Source: JBDLID01 sp039715055 (GTDB lineage Bacteria; Desulfobacterota; Desulfobulbia; Desulfobulbales; Desulfocapsaceae). From it: a DNA stretch of 39,408 bases. The notes under the pieces are model-generated. The model did not search any database and was not told the origin of the DNA. It saw nothing but the letters and a program-made list of their open reading frames with translations. Position numbers and translations under genes: made by a program. Shown here one piece after another: positions 9,201-17,236 of the stretch; the first letter of the stretch is position 1, and every line of letters starts with the position of its first letter. The DNA lies in assembly GCA_039715055.1 (NCBI GenBank), contig JBDLID010000013.1:1-39408 (forward strand), given 5' to 3'.

Positions 9201-9906
9201 GAAAGCAATAGCAGCTGATGAAATCAGACATGAAGCTGAAGTAACAGCCGGCCCATTTATTGTCCTTTCAATCAGCGATACTGGTTGCGGCATGGATGAG
9301 GAGGTAAAGGAACGGATTTTTGAGCCTTTTTTTACCACCAAAGAGGCAGGCAAAGGTACTGGTATGGGATTATCCGTTGTACATGGAATTGTCCATGATT
9401 ATAAGGGATTTCTCACTGTAGAGAGTTTTCCGGGCAAAGGGAGCACTTTTTCAGTCTACCTGCCGCTGGTAAAAGAGGAAAGCAGTGATGATATTGCACC
9501 CGCTACGACAGAAGAAATTTATGATGAAACCTCGTTAAGAGGGACAGAGCGGATTCTGGTTGTCGATGATGAACCACTGCTTGTCAAAGTCAATGAACTG
9601 CAGCTGAGACAGCTTGGTTACAGGGTAACAGGCACAACTGACAGTCGGGATGCTCTCCATACAATCCAGACCGACCCAGAACAGTTTGATCTAATTATAA
9701 CCGATCAGACCATGCCAGGACTGAGCGGTATAGAACTTGCTAAAGAAGTCCAGAAAATCAATCCCATGTTACCGATTATTCTCTGCACCGGGCACAGCGA
9801 TATTGTTACCAAGGAAAAAGCCCTGACCCTGGGTATAAAAAGATATGTCTCCAAACCGATTCTTAAAGATGAACTTTTACAGGCAATCAGGGACGTCCTG
9901 GATTAA
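6274..9906 (+). CDS. REC-PAS-GAF-PAS hybrid histidine kinase
   Basis: The 1210-residue product is cytoplasmic, with no transmembrane segment. Domains in order are: a receiver (about 10-130; D61 in LLDIKMPKMDG, K in TKPF); a coiled coil; three PAS domains (about 155-275, 285-400, 410-525), each ending in a DxTER or DVSER-type PAC motif; a GAF domain (about 545-690); a fourth PAS (about 710-825) with a CPGCPL cysteine motif; HisKA (IAHDFNN, His about 846); HATPase (NLCTNALHAM, DTGCGM, GTGMGLSVV); and a C-terminal receiver (D1144 in IITDQTMPG). The start overlaps the upstream kinase stop as ATGA, so the pair is translationally coupled. The N-terminal receiver is a natural target for the first kinase, which would make an intermolecular phosphorelay; this is inference. 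No DNA-binding output gene lies next to it. Confidence 0.93.
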   Translation: MKSLEPSIHASKILVVEDNQESLQLLVETLRNEGYRVRGARDGDLALQGVKQLTPDLILLDIKMPKMDGFSVCAELYRQPEYQKIPIIFISGLDDPDSKLRAFEIGGVDYITKPFQKTEVLARVQNHLTLVHHRRTLESARDLLEEKVKERTAELANSEERFRSLVEQSSDLIWAVDSDCTYIYASPQVETILGYKPEKVIGKTLFDLMPPEEADRLAVIFSDLMKSHKPIVQLEKVNLHRDGSRITLETSGVPYFDGSGKIVGYRGVDRDVSERKKAEEQLHVYENIIAATQELMSFVDENYVYRAVNDAYCSYHDLKREDIVGKTAADILGQDVFERTVKQHLDHALAGHTVQYESWFDYAGQGMRYMVVTYNPFHNTEQIITGVGVMVRDHTERKQAEELLSKSEEQFRRLVEKAPDIIYRYSDQHGGSYYSPRVEALLGYTPEYLLEHPQLWHDSIHPDDLVMVDAAIADLFYGKDFDIEYRIRDAQGTYHWFHDRNTNIQVSGQGAVVEGLASDITERKQTEELLLKQHHRLKQISEIQRIFLTSTEDTLYNDILDYILKYVDCEYGYFGFIDEAGDLVCPSMVFGVWDQCQIPGKQVVFPKKEWSGIWGESLIQKKSLFKNRDLTLPKGHLQLANAIALPVLYRDKLIGQMALANRSEDFTDDDIEKLEEILVQIAPALQAYLSEGRRRKKELQAQKLIRRAKEEWEKTFDAIDDIVTIQDKDMHIIRANRAAHVYLGKDDDELIGNHCYTVFSGTTEPCPGCPLPISVETLKPHSQIVEHKGRGTTFHISSSPMLDQNSEIEFLVHIARDITEQKCLEEQVFQSHKMEAIGTMAGGIAHDFNNILSAIISFANLARQDVPANSSAEKKLAAVIQAGRRGAELVQQILTFSRKSEHQLQQLSPHLIVREVLNMLHSSLPSTVVIVEDIDRRCGKILADPTNIHQILINLCTNALHAMENEKGILTIKLSQKAIAADEIRHEAEVTAGPFIVLSISDTGCGMDEEVKERIFEPFFTTKEAGKGTGMGLSVVHGIVHDYKGFLTVESFPGKGSTFSVYLPLVKEESSDDIAPATTEEIYDETSLRGTERILVVDDEPLLVKVNELQLRQLGYRVTGTTDSRDALHTIQTDPEQFDLIITDQTMPGLSGIELAKEVQKINPMLPIILCTGHSDIVTKEKALTLGIKRYVSKPILKDELLQAIRDVLD

Positions 9907-10355
9907 CTTGGAAAAGTTAAGATCTTCCCGTACAGTTAGCGCATAATGAGAACGCCATCCATTGGCCCCTTAAAAGGCCATGAGTAGCATGCGATCAACT
10001 TCTCCGGTTTATATCTATTACCCAAAGTATAATCCCCAGGAGGACATCTACGACAGGGTTGCGGAAAAAACAGCTATATCTCTGCACGTATCCTGAAAGA
10101 CAGGTTACAAAAGTTATAAAACCTGTCGACGACGTAAATTCGGCAGGTATCTGTCCGGAGTGCAGTCCACCTTTTAATAATCCATAAGCAGGGCTGTTTC
10201 CGCAGTCATATTTGCCATGTTTGGACAATGGCAAAAGCTCAAGATCAGGGGTGTTCATTTCCTGCCCGCTTAATACTGATAATACTTGTTATTCCACTTC
10301 CTTTCATGTAATTTTAATAAATTAAAAACCTCACTCCTCTCAACCAGGAACAATC
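9907..10355. other. Intergenic region with inverted repeats
   Basis: No gene is supported in this 449-base stretch. It holds a 7-bp stem at 9903-9920 (TTAACTT/AAGTTAA), which overlaps the kinase stop and has no T-run, and an 8-bp inverted repeat at 10099-10127 (GACAGGTT / AACCTGTC, 13-base loop). The promoter of the outer-membrane protein gene should lie in the AT-rich segment near 10265-10330. Confidence 0.55.
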
Positions 10356-11681
10356 ATGATGAACCGTTACCTGACTTTTTTCTTCAGCTCTCTCCTGATT
10401 TCTCTTTTATTCATGCCGGCCACCGGCTTTTCTCGGCCGAAGGCCACGGTAAAATACTCTGTCACCCGTGCGGAAAACCCTAAAGGGAGCAAGGAATTTC
10501 TCATCCTGCCTTTCGGTTTTTCATCGGAAACCATGGGGCCCACTTTTGGTGTGGGCGGCGGTTCCAAGGGCTACATTCAGGATCAGCTGCTGATGGGCGG
10601 AGCTGTCTACGGCGGCACCGAAGAGACCGTTGGTGCTGTTCTGGCGCTCTATGATTATCGACCACGCTGGGCCGACCAGTTTTTCTTTTCGATCATCGGC
10701 TCAGTCGGCCACTACCCCAAACAGCGCGCCTATGCCGACCCTGTCTACACCGAGGACAAGGGCCCACGCTCCGGCACCAACGATTCCGATTTTGAAAACT
10801 ACATGGAATCGGAAGGGACCGACAACTGGTGGGAGATGAAGCTTGAGTGGGTTCTGCCCATGGGCGGAGCCAGAGACAGTTCCATGGCGGCCTACAGCCT
10901 TCGAAGCGGCATCCTTGAATCGGGCGGATCCGGCGGCTCTTCGTGGAACCCGATGGAAAGTGGTATAACCACCCTTGCCATCCGCCAGTATAACCACTAC
11001 CAGACAGCGATCCTTAAGGACAAAAAATACAGCCAGACCATCCATCCGCTGGAGTTTGCAGTCGGTTACAACAACACGGACTTCCCGTCCAACCCTTCTG
11101 TCGGCTCCAACCAGTATTTCTCCTTCGTCAAGGATTTTGGCTGGCTTGACTCAAGAGGGGAGTGGGATTTCCTCCAGTTTGAAGCCTCCAAGTACTTATC
11201 TCTCGGAGCATCCGACTGGGCCAGGCAGCGGGTCTTTGCCTTTAACTTCTGGAGCGGTCATTCGTTTTCCTGGAGCGAGGGGGTCAACGAGGATGGCTAT
11301 ATTGAACGATACGATGCCCCGCCCCACTATGACGGCGGAGTGCTCGGCGGTTTTTACCGGATGCGCGGCTACGCCAACCACCGTTTCCACGACCGCTCGG
11401 TCATCTACTCAACTGCCGAATATCGCTACACTCCCCGCTGGAATCCACTTGGCCAGTGGAAGCTTCTCAGTTTTCTCAAAGTTGACTGGATGCAGATCGT
11501 CGGCTTTGTTGAAGGCGGCCGGGTGGCCCCGGACTACGACTTTGACGAGCTCTTTTCCGACTGGAAGGTGGATGGCGGTGTGGGACTTCGCTTCATGATG
11601 GCCGGCGCAATTATCCGTTTTGATCTGGGCGTCTCTGACGAGTCCACCAACGGCTGGCTCATGGTCGGCCACCCGTTTTAA
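10356..11681 (+). CDS. POTRA-less Omp85/BamA-like outer-membrane beta-barrel protein
   Basis: The 441-residue product has a signal peptide (about 1-26, cleavage near TGFS) and then alternating aromatic/hydrophobic beta-strand sequence to a C-terminal phenylalanine, typical of outer-membrane barrels. The segment RMRGY (335-339) matches the loop-6 RGF/RGY motif of the Omp85 superfamily (BamA, TamA, surface antigen D15). There is no room for POTRA domains: the barrel begins about 30 residues after the signal peptide. Its job, whether transport, lipid handling or assembly, cannot be told from sequence. An AGGAA site sits 6 bases before the first ATG. It is convergent with the minus-strand diguanylate cyclase gene. 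Confidence 0.8.
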   Translation: MMNRYLTFFFSSLLISLLFMPATGFSRPKATVKYSVTRAENPKGSKEFLILPFGFSSETMGPTFGVGGGSKGYIQDQLLMGGAVYGGTEETVGAVLALYDYRPRWADQFFFSIIGSVGHYPKQRAYADPVYTEDKGPRSGTNDSDFENYMESEGTDNWWEMKLEWVLPMGGARDSSMAAYSLRSGILESGGSGGSSWNPMESGITTLAIRQYNHYQTAILKDKKYSQTIHPLEFAVGYNNTDFPSNPSVGSNQYFSFVKDFGWLDSRGEWDFLQFEASKYLSLGASDWARQRVFAFNFWSGHSFSWSEGVNEDGYIERYDAPPHYDGGVLGGFYRMRGYANHRFHDRSVIYSTAEYRYTPRWNPLGQWKLLSFLKVDWMQIVGFVEGGRVAPDYDFDELFSDWKVDGGVGLRFMMAGAIIRFDLGVSDESTNGWLMVGHPF

Positions 11682-11725
11682 AGACACATCTCACATCAAA
11701 CCCGAATATCGAAATAACAGCGACA

Positions 11726-12967
11726 TCAGGCGGCAACACGATTGCGGCCTTTCTTTTTTGCCCTGTAAAGCGCCTTGTCTGCCGCTTTAATAACCTGAGA
11801 GGGCTTGCTGAGTTTGGGGCCTGACTCGGCGACGCCTATACTGATGGTCACTGATACCTTTTTCGGTGTCTTCGTTCTTTTCTTTTTTGAGGGTCGTTTT
11901 TTAGGACGCGCCTTACCCCGCAGTGCAAATTTGGCTCCGGCTATGGACTCACGAAGTCGTTCCAGATAGGCAATCACATCGGACTTGCTTTTCCCCGGAA
12001 AAACCACGGTAAATTCCTCTCCGCCATACCGAAAGGACTTTCCACCTCCCCCCACCCGGCCGATGTGCGAGGCGACCATGCAAAGCACCTGATCACCCAC
12101 ATCATGTCCGTACCTGTCATTGAATTTCTTAAAAAAATCGATATCCAGCATGGCGATCGAGTAACGCCGGCCAAGTCCCTGCAGGGTGTTGTTCAAGGCG
12201 CGTCTGGCAGGCAGCCCTGTCAAGTCGTCACGGTAGGCCATGGCATAGGCCGCCTCAACCATTGACAGGATAATAATTATCCCGGCTGTACTGAAATATA
12301 CAGGTGCTGCCTGAGCAGTTGTATTGATGCCGTACAGTGCGGCAGCTGCCGCAAGCAGTGACCAGAAGCTCCCACTCAGGACAGGCCTCCTGGAAAAAAG
12401 AGCTCCAATGAAAAAAAGAACCATGAGAGTTCCGTTGACAAGAACCACGGATTGGGGCAAAGCAAGACTGTCCAGATATGGGCTGCTGACCAGATTACGA
12501 TCCAGGTATTTAAAAACCTCAGGCTGATGGGTGAACAAGTAGTAGACAACAAGCGGTTGGACAAGGATGAAAAAAAACTTCACCAGGCCGCGAAGGTTAA
12601 AAACCCCGCGCTCCCTGAAAAAATAAAACAGGGCCAGGTTGATTGGCAGAAGTATGGAAGTTACCTTCAGTACCAGCTTTTCATCTGCAAAACCTATGAC
12701 TCCGCCCGGCCCAAAGTAGTAGAGAAGTCTTTCACCAAAGATCAGGATAAAGACCATAAACAGTTGGCGACTGGTGTGAAATCGCAAGCCGAGCAGAAAA
12801 CCGATAATCAGTACAATATAGGGACCAAACTCGAGGATTTGAGGCAGCCAGGGATCGACAAATTCCTTGCGGACAGCCACCAGTGAGAGAAAAAACACCA
12901 GTCCGCCGGGCAGAAAAAACCCTGAAATTTTTCTTATTGTCCCGGTCAGAAAAACTGGAACAGCCAT
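11726..12967 (-). CDS. Membrane diguanylate cyclase (GGDEF)
   Basis: The 413-residue product has about seven or eight hydrophobic segments in residues 15-240, then a GGDEF domain (about 245-410) starting at DDLTGLPARRAL. The active-site motif is GGEEF (315-319), with DIDFFKKFNDRYGH before it, so it should make c-di-GMP from GTP. The inhibitory I-site RxxD expected five residues before GGEEF is absent (GGGK instead), so product inhibition through that site is unlikely. A lysine/arginine-rich insert (about residues 358-376) sits before the VSVTISIGVAE strand, where most GGDEF domains have a short loop. It lies 58 bases downstream of der on the same strand and could be co-transcribed with it. 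Confidence 0.9.
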   Translation of the reverse strand: MAVPVFLTGTIRKISGFFLPGGLVFFLSLVAVRKEFVDPWLPQILEFGPYIVLIIGFLLGLRFHTSRQLFMVFILIFGERLLYYFGPGGVIGFADEKLVLKVTSILLPINLALFYFFRERGVFNLRGLVKFFFILVQPLVVYYLFTHQPEVFKYLDRNLVSSPYLDSLALPQSVVLVNGTLMVLFFIGALFSRRPVLSGSFWSLLAAAAALYGINTTAQAAPVYFSTAGIIIILSMVEAAYAMAYRDDLTGLPARRALNNTLQGLGRRYSIAMLDIDFFKKFNDRYGHDVGDQVLCMVASHIGRVGGGGKSFRYGGEEFTVVFPGKSKSDVIAYLERLRESIAGAKFALRGKARPKKRPSKKKRTKTPKKVSVTISIGVAESGPKLSKPSQVIKAADKALYRAKKKGRNRVAA

Positions 12968-13025
12968 AACAGCAGACCCTGTCTTGAATTGATGGTCAGT
13001 TTCCGTGGGTCAATATTCCGGCCCG

Positions 13026-14369
13026 CTACTTCTTCCTGTCCCGGTTCTTATCCCGGACAATCACCTGAACCGGCACCTTGTCCAGACCCAACCCCTCCCT
13101 GAAACGATTGGTCAGGTATCGTTTATAGGAAAAATGGACCCCCTTGGAACTGTTGCTCATCACCACAAACGAGGGCGGCCGACTGCCCACCTGGGAGGTG
13201 TAGTAAAATTTGAGCCGCTTATTCTTGTAGATGGGCGGTGAATGATCATCCACCGCATCCTGGAGGAGGCGGTTGAGTGCCGAGGTGGGAAACTTGGCGG
13301 TAAACTGCTTGTAGACTGCACCAATGGCCGGAAAAAGTCGCTTGACACCGTAACCGGTCAGCGCCGAGACATGGAGCAGCGGGGCAAAGCCGACAAAGGG
13401 CACTGCCCGGCCGATCTCTTCAAAGAGCTGATTCTGCCTCTTCTTATCGTTTTGAATCAAATCCCACTTGTTGATGAGGATGATGAGCGCCCTGCCCTGG
13501 TCCTGGGTGTAACCGATGACCTTGGTGTCCTGTTCGGTGATCCCCTCATCGGCATCAAGCAGGACAACAGCGATATCGCAGCGCTCCATGGCTGAAAGCG
13601 CCTTGAGGATGGAAAATTTTTCCAGCTTTTCCTTGGTCTTACCCTTGCGCCGGATGCCCGCTGTATCAATGAGCAGGTAGTTGTATTTGCCATGGCTCAG
13701 TAGTGTATCCACCGAGTCCCGTGTCGTCCCCGACACATCGGACACCACCATACGTTCCTCACCGAGGATACGGTTGACCATAGATGATTTTCCCACATTG
13801 GGGCGACCGAAAAAGGCAACCTTGATCGTCCCTTCGGGGAGATCAGCAGAGGTTTCGCTGACGGACAAACTGGCCTCCAGGTCATCCATCAGGGTTCTGA
13901 AACCGTATTTGTGTTCGGCAGAAAGGGCCCAGAGCTGGTCAATACCCAACTCATAAAATTGCCCCAGCAGCTCAGTCTCCATCTGGGGACCGTCAATCTT
14001 ATTGACCACATGAAAAACCTTTTTTTCGGTACGCCGCAGAAGGTTGACCACTTCATGGTCTGCCGGAGTCAACCCCTGTCGGCCATCCATCAGAAAGAGG
14101 ATAATGTCCGCCTCTTCAATAGCCACCATGGCCTGATCACGAATATGATCCACCATGACATCTTCCGGGTTATCATCGATACCGCCGGTATCGACCAGCA
14201 TGAAAAGCTTGTCGTTTAATACGACCCGCTCATAGTGACGGTCCCGGGTCACCCCGGGGGTCGGGTCGACAAGGGCCTTTCTCGATTTGGTTATCCGGTT
14301 GAACAGGGTGGATTTACCGACATTGGGGCGCCCCACAAGGGCAACGATGGAGTAAGTTTGTTCGGGCAT
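13026..14369 (-). CDS. der: Ribosome biogenesis GTPase Der (EngA)
   Basis: This essential double GTPase acts in 50S subunit assembly in the cytoplasm. Two GTPase domains are complete: domain 1 with GRPNVGKST, DTGGID and NKID; domain 2 (from about residue 180) with GRPNVGKSS, DTAGIR and NKWD. A C-terminal KH-like domain ends in a basic tail (RDKNRDRKK). The 447 residues match the family length. The ATG start gives the usual short N-terminus before VALVGRPN, although no strong ribosome-binding site is visible. The GGDEF gene follows it on the same strand. Confidence 0.97.
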   Translation of the reverse strand: MPEQTYSIVALVGRPNVGKSTLFNRITKSRKALVDPTPGVTRDRHYERVVLNDKLFMLVDTGGIDDNPEDVMVDHIRDQAMVAIEEADIILFLMDGRQGLTPADHEVVNLLRRTEKKVFHVVNKIDGPQMETELLGQFYELGIDQLWALSAEHKYGFRTLMDDLEASLSVSETSADLPEGTIKVAFFGRPNVGKSSMVNRILGEERMVVSDVSGTTRDSVDTLLSHGKYNYLLIDTAGIRRKGKTKEKLEKFSILKALSAMERCDIAVVLLDADEGITEQDTKVIGYTQDQGRALIILINKWDLIQNDKKRQNQLFEEIGRAVPFVGFAPLLHVSALTGYGVKRLFPAIGAVYKQFTAKFPTSALNRLLQDAVDDHSPPIYKNKRLKFYYTSQVGSRPPSFVVMSNSSKGVHFSYKRYLTNRFREGLGLDKVPVQVIVRDKNRDRKK

Positions 14370-14704
14370 GGGAAATCAGTATTTATTTATGAATATTGAA
14401 CTCTTCTCTTTGAGAAGTATCTGTCCGGAATGGACGACCACTCATTAACGAAAAGTAACTGTTCAGCCAAAAAAGGTAATACTACCAGAATCAACACAAT
14501 GTCACTATTCAGATGTGCCTGCACATAGCTGAGGTGCAGCTGTATAGTGACAACGAAAATAGCATACCTTCCCCTCCTTGAGAAGAAAAGGATGGAGAAG
14601 ATGGCCGCTTTGCGGACAAATTGCAAGTAAAACTTGTCAATCACAATACGATAAACATATCATAGAAGGTAGCCCTGACAATAACTTCCACCGGCGAGGC
14701 CTTC
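14370..14704. other. Intergenic region, divergent der / cyclase-CNB gene
   Basis: This 335-base region lies between divergent genes and holds no supported ORF. It carries a short hairpin at 14403-14417 (CTTCTC/GAGAAG) near the der start and a larger compound inverted repeat at 14501-14551. Confidence 0.55.
14501..14551. repeat. Compound inverted repeat upstream of cyclase-CNB gene
   Basis: Outer arms GTCACTAT (14501-14508) and ATAGTGAC (14544-14551) are perfect 8-bp inverted copies. Inside them, CTGCAC (14519-14524) and GTGCAG (14534-14539) form a second perfect stem around a 9-base loop. No T-run follows on either strand, so it is not an obvious intrinsic terminator. It could be an operator or a structured leader. 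Confidence 0.6.
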
Positions 14705-15949
14705 GTGACCGACCCCCATCGCATCGTCACTATTCTGCTCACCGACATGGTGATGTATTCGAACAGGACTGCCGGGATGAGCCCCAGTCAACTCCAGGCC
14801 TTCATCACCGACTATCACACAAAACTCCAGAAAGCGATCAATCCTTCCAACGATCCGGATATCATAACTGAACCGTCTGAAGGAGACGGATCAGTAACCA
14901 TCATATCCGGGGAAGATAAAACCGCCAGTCAGGACGTCAAGTGGTGCCATGGTGTTGAGGCGGCCATCCGTCTGGCCAGATTGATTCAGGCCGGCAGACT
15001 TGCTCCCACTCGTATCGGGATCTATGTGGGAGAGATCCTGGAGGCAAAACTGGCTGGCAAGACCGTTCGTTTTGGAGCAAGCTTTTCAGCAGCCAGCCGG
15101 CTCGAAGAATTATGCGGCTACTTCGAAACGCCAATGCTCATGGGGAGAGCAGGAGCCAACAGCCAGTCGGATCTCAACAAATACATCGTTGCAATCGGTA
15201 AGCTGACGCCTAAAAATTTTGCTCACCCCATCCATGCCTACACTATCTATATGCCGGGCCTCGGCAATCTCACCCCGGACTGCGACCCAGACCTTCTCAG
15301 CCGCTTTATCAAGCTTAAAAATGAGGCCATGGAGATATTCTCCGGCAACCGTCTCAAGGCAATTGAAACAAATTTTGCAACGGCCTGCGATCTCCTCGAA
15401 CAGGCCCAGGACACCTACCTCCAACTGACCGGCAAGCTGGATATGGCCTCAGAGCGAGTCCTCTCTTATATCCGGGAACATCCTTATCCCGATGAAGAGT
15501 TTGATCTCAAAGGCATGCAGCTGCGGGGTAAACGGAGCAACCCCATCGGCACCCGCCTCTACCACCTGTCCCAGGAATTTCTCAAGGCTATCAACCGGGA
15601 ATATTATGACGTGCTGGTGGTTAATACGGACTGGGAAAAATATTTCAAGCTGGAGTGGCACAAACAGGGCAGTGAAATCATCAAAATCAATGAACAGGCA
15701 GACGGCATTTTTTATATTGTCAACGGCAGTGTGGAGACCATCGATGCCCGGGGACGCACCATCATCACTCTTGGGGTTGGTGATATCTTTGGTGAGATGG
15801 CCTATTTTTCAAAGGAAAAGAAACGAAACGCCACGGTCAGGGCATCCACCGATACCGTTGTACGCCGAATCAGCGGCGCTGATTTTGAACGTCTGCCGGT
15901 AATAAAAAAAATATTCCAGCACATCGCCGCAAGCAGGCAACTTGATTGA
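14705..15949 (+). CDS. Degenerate class III nucleotidyl cyclase fused to cyclic-nucleotide-binding domain
   Basis: The 414-residue cytoplasmic product begins with a class III adenylate/guanylate cyclase homology domain (about 5-185). Both metal aspartates appear to be kept (D14 in LLTDMVMYS, D61 in EGDGSV), and RIGIYVGEI and AASRLEEL match the family. The usual transition-state Asn before AARL is Ser, and no substrate-selecting Lys is seen before GD, so catalysis is doubtful. A helical middle (about 195-280) leads to a CNB/CRP-type domain (about 300-410) with phosphate-binding cassette FGEMAYFSKEKKRNAT. The start is a GTG with GCGAGG five bases before it. It may be a cyclic-nucleotide-responsive regulator without a DNA-binding domain. 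The domain calls are firm; the activity is not. Confidence 0.85.
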   Translation: MTDPHRIVTILLTDMVMYSNRTAGMSPSQLQAFITDYHTKLQKAINPSNDPDIITEPSEGDGSVTIISGEDKTASQDVKWCHGVEAAIRLARLIQAGRLAPTRIGIYVGEILEAKLAGKTVRFGASFSAASRLEELCGYFETPMLMGRAGANSQSDLNKYIVAIGKLTPKNFAHPIHAYTIYMPGLGNLTPDCDPDLLSRFIKLKNEAMEIFSGNRLKAIETNFATACDLLEQAQDTYLQLTGKLDMASERVLSYIREHPYPDEEFDLKGMQLRGKRSNPIGTRLYHLSQEFLKAINREYYDVLVVNTDWEKYFKLEWHKQGSEIIKINEQADGIFYIVNGSVETIDARGRTIITLGVGDIFGEMAYFSKEKKRNATVRASTDTVVRRISGADFERLPVIKKIFQHIAASRQLD

Positions 15950-16001
15950 TTGCCACCGCTCCGCAGGCAGATCAGTTTTTACTCTCCCAAAAAACAGTTC
16001 G

Positions 16002-16030
16002 AAAAAAAAGGCAACAGGGGCTTACCCCTG
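16002..16030 (-). terminator. Intrinsic terminator of the AmgK-like kinase gene
   Basis: On the minus strand, CAGGGG-TAAG-CCCCTG is a perfect 6-bp GC-rich stem with a 4-base loop, followed five bases later by eight T residues. The kinase TAA stop codon forms part of the loop. This placement at the end of the gene strongly supports a terminator. Confidence 0.8.
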
Positions 16031-17110
16031 GAGAAGAACCAGGGCCTTATCGGCTACACCAGCCAGTCTTCCATAACCTCTCAAACAGGGATCATCCAGA
16101 CGTTGTCTGAGGAGTTTGACCGACGGCAGGATAAACTGGGAAAAAAACTCTTTTTTCCTGACTCGTGATAAAAAGGAAAAAGCTCCCAGAATCTGGAGAT
16201 TGCGCTGCAAGGCAAGGTAGCTGTACTGATTGTTAAAATCTTTTTCCCTTACTCCGGTCCGCTCTTCAAGCAGACGAAGATAGAGGTTGACCAGTTCATC
16301 CTGGAGCTCGAAGCCAAGTGCGGCATAGGGATCGATAAGCAGTGAGGCAAGATCATAGGCCAGTGGCCCGAAACGGGCTCCCTGATAATCGATAACCCCG
16401 ATACCTGAGCCAGGGAGCATAATATTTCTCGACTGAAAATCACGGTGGAGCAAGTAGCTGTCATTGGCCATCCCTGCCTGGTCGGCAATATCTTCAAACT
16501 CCTCACGGAGGCCGGCGACATCCTTCTGGCCAAGAAGCCCCTGCCAGCAGGCACTGAGAAAGTAGCCCGATTCCCGCTCAAGCATCAGAGTCTTGTCATA
16601 GCAGGGGGTGTCCCAGCACCAGTCGGCAGAAAATCCTTTTCCGCCGACAACCTGCATTTTAACAAGTTCCTCCAGAACCGGGGTGTAAAGCTCCAACACC
16701 CGTTCACCATCGTCACTGTGGTCATCGACTTTTAACTGGCTAAGCCGGTCATGGAGCTTCTCGTCGCCGAAATCCTCCACAAGAAGAAGGCCCGACTCAC
16801 TGTCCCAGCCAAACTGTGCGGGAACCGCTATCCCCTGTCTGTGGAGGTGGAGGCCGATCTTTCTTGCCGATCGCGCCTCTGCCAGCTCCCCTTTGGTGCA
16901 CCCGGCAGGAGCAACGGCCAGACAAATGGGCCTGCCCTTTTCCAGAACACGGATAAAAATCCGGTTGGAACCGTCACCGCCAAAATTTTTCAGTTCAAGG
17001 CCGTGACCTGGCGATTCTCTTCTGGCGGCAGGGACCAGAGCTGACTCGACAAGCAGGTCAAGGAGGCGTTTTTTTATAGCAGAGAGGTCAGGGGGCTGGA
17101 CAGTGGTCAT
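16022..17110 (-). CDS. AmgK-like aminosugar kinase (phosphotransferase family)
   Basis: The 362-residue protein belongs to the aminoglycoside phosphotransferase/kinase-like fold (COG3178 type). Visible motifs are GDGSNRIF (nucleotide loop), LLLVEDFGDE (hinge), the catalytic loop LLHRDFQSRNIML (HRD...N) and the metal-binding GVIDYQGARFGPLAYDLASLL. The HRDFQSRN and IDYQ.AR.GP..YDL pattern is that of AmgK, the anomeric MurNAc/GlcNAc kinase of the Pseudomonas recycling route. A MurU-like transferase and a NamZ-like muramidase lie 6-11 kb away, which fits that role. Substrate specificity cannot be proved from sequence; another sugar kinase is possible. It stands alone on the minus strand, ends in an intrinsic terminator and is divergent from the MetF gene. 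Confidence 0.75.
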   Translation of the reverse strand: MTTVQPPDLSAIKKRLLDLLVESALVPAARRESPGHGLELKNFGGDGSNRIFIRVLEKGRPICLAVAPAGCTKGELAEARSARKIGLHLHRQGIAVPAQFGWDSESGLLLVEDFGDEKLHDRLSQLKVDDHSDDGERVLELYTPVLEELVKMQVVGGKGFSADWCWDTPCYDKTLMLERESGYFLSACWQGLLGQKDVAGLREEFEDIADQAGMANDSYLLHRDFQSRNIMLPGSGIGVIDYQGARFGPLAYDLASLLIDPYAALGFELQDELVNLYLRLLEERTGVREKDFNNQYSYLALQRNLQILGAFSFLSRVRKKEFFSQFILPSVKLLRQRLDDPCLRGYGRLAGVADKALVLLQG

Positions 17111-17135
17111 TGATTACGCCTGAAAGAGAGAAAGA

Positions 17136-17165
17136 TTGACAGCTTATGAAGTGGACAGGTAACCT
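17136..17165 (+). promoter_or_regulatory. Possible sigma-70 promoter for metF fusion
   Basis: A perfect TTGACA (17136-17141) is followed after 18 bases by TAACCT (17160-17165), a weak -10. It lies about 70 bases before the MetF ATG. Only the -35 is convincing. Confidence 0.35.
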
Positions 17166-17236
17166 GAAAACAGGATACAGAAATTATTTTTCTTTGTCAC
17201 GCAGGTCATTGACTACTGTCATTTAAGGTTATTACC

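Noticed and set aside
9903..9920. Intrinsic terminator after the second kinase
   Set aside because: The 7-bp stem is AT-rich and has no T-run.
9995..10258. An 87-codon minus-strand ORF in the gap before the Omp85-like gene
   Set aside because: No recognisable motif, poorly spaced ribosome-binding site, and the stretch carries inverted repeats; most likely non-coding.
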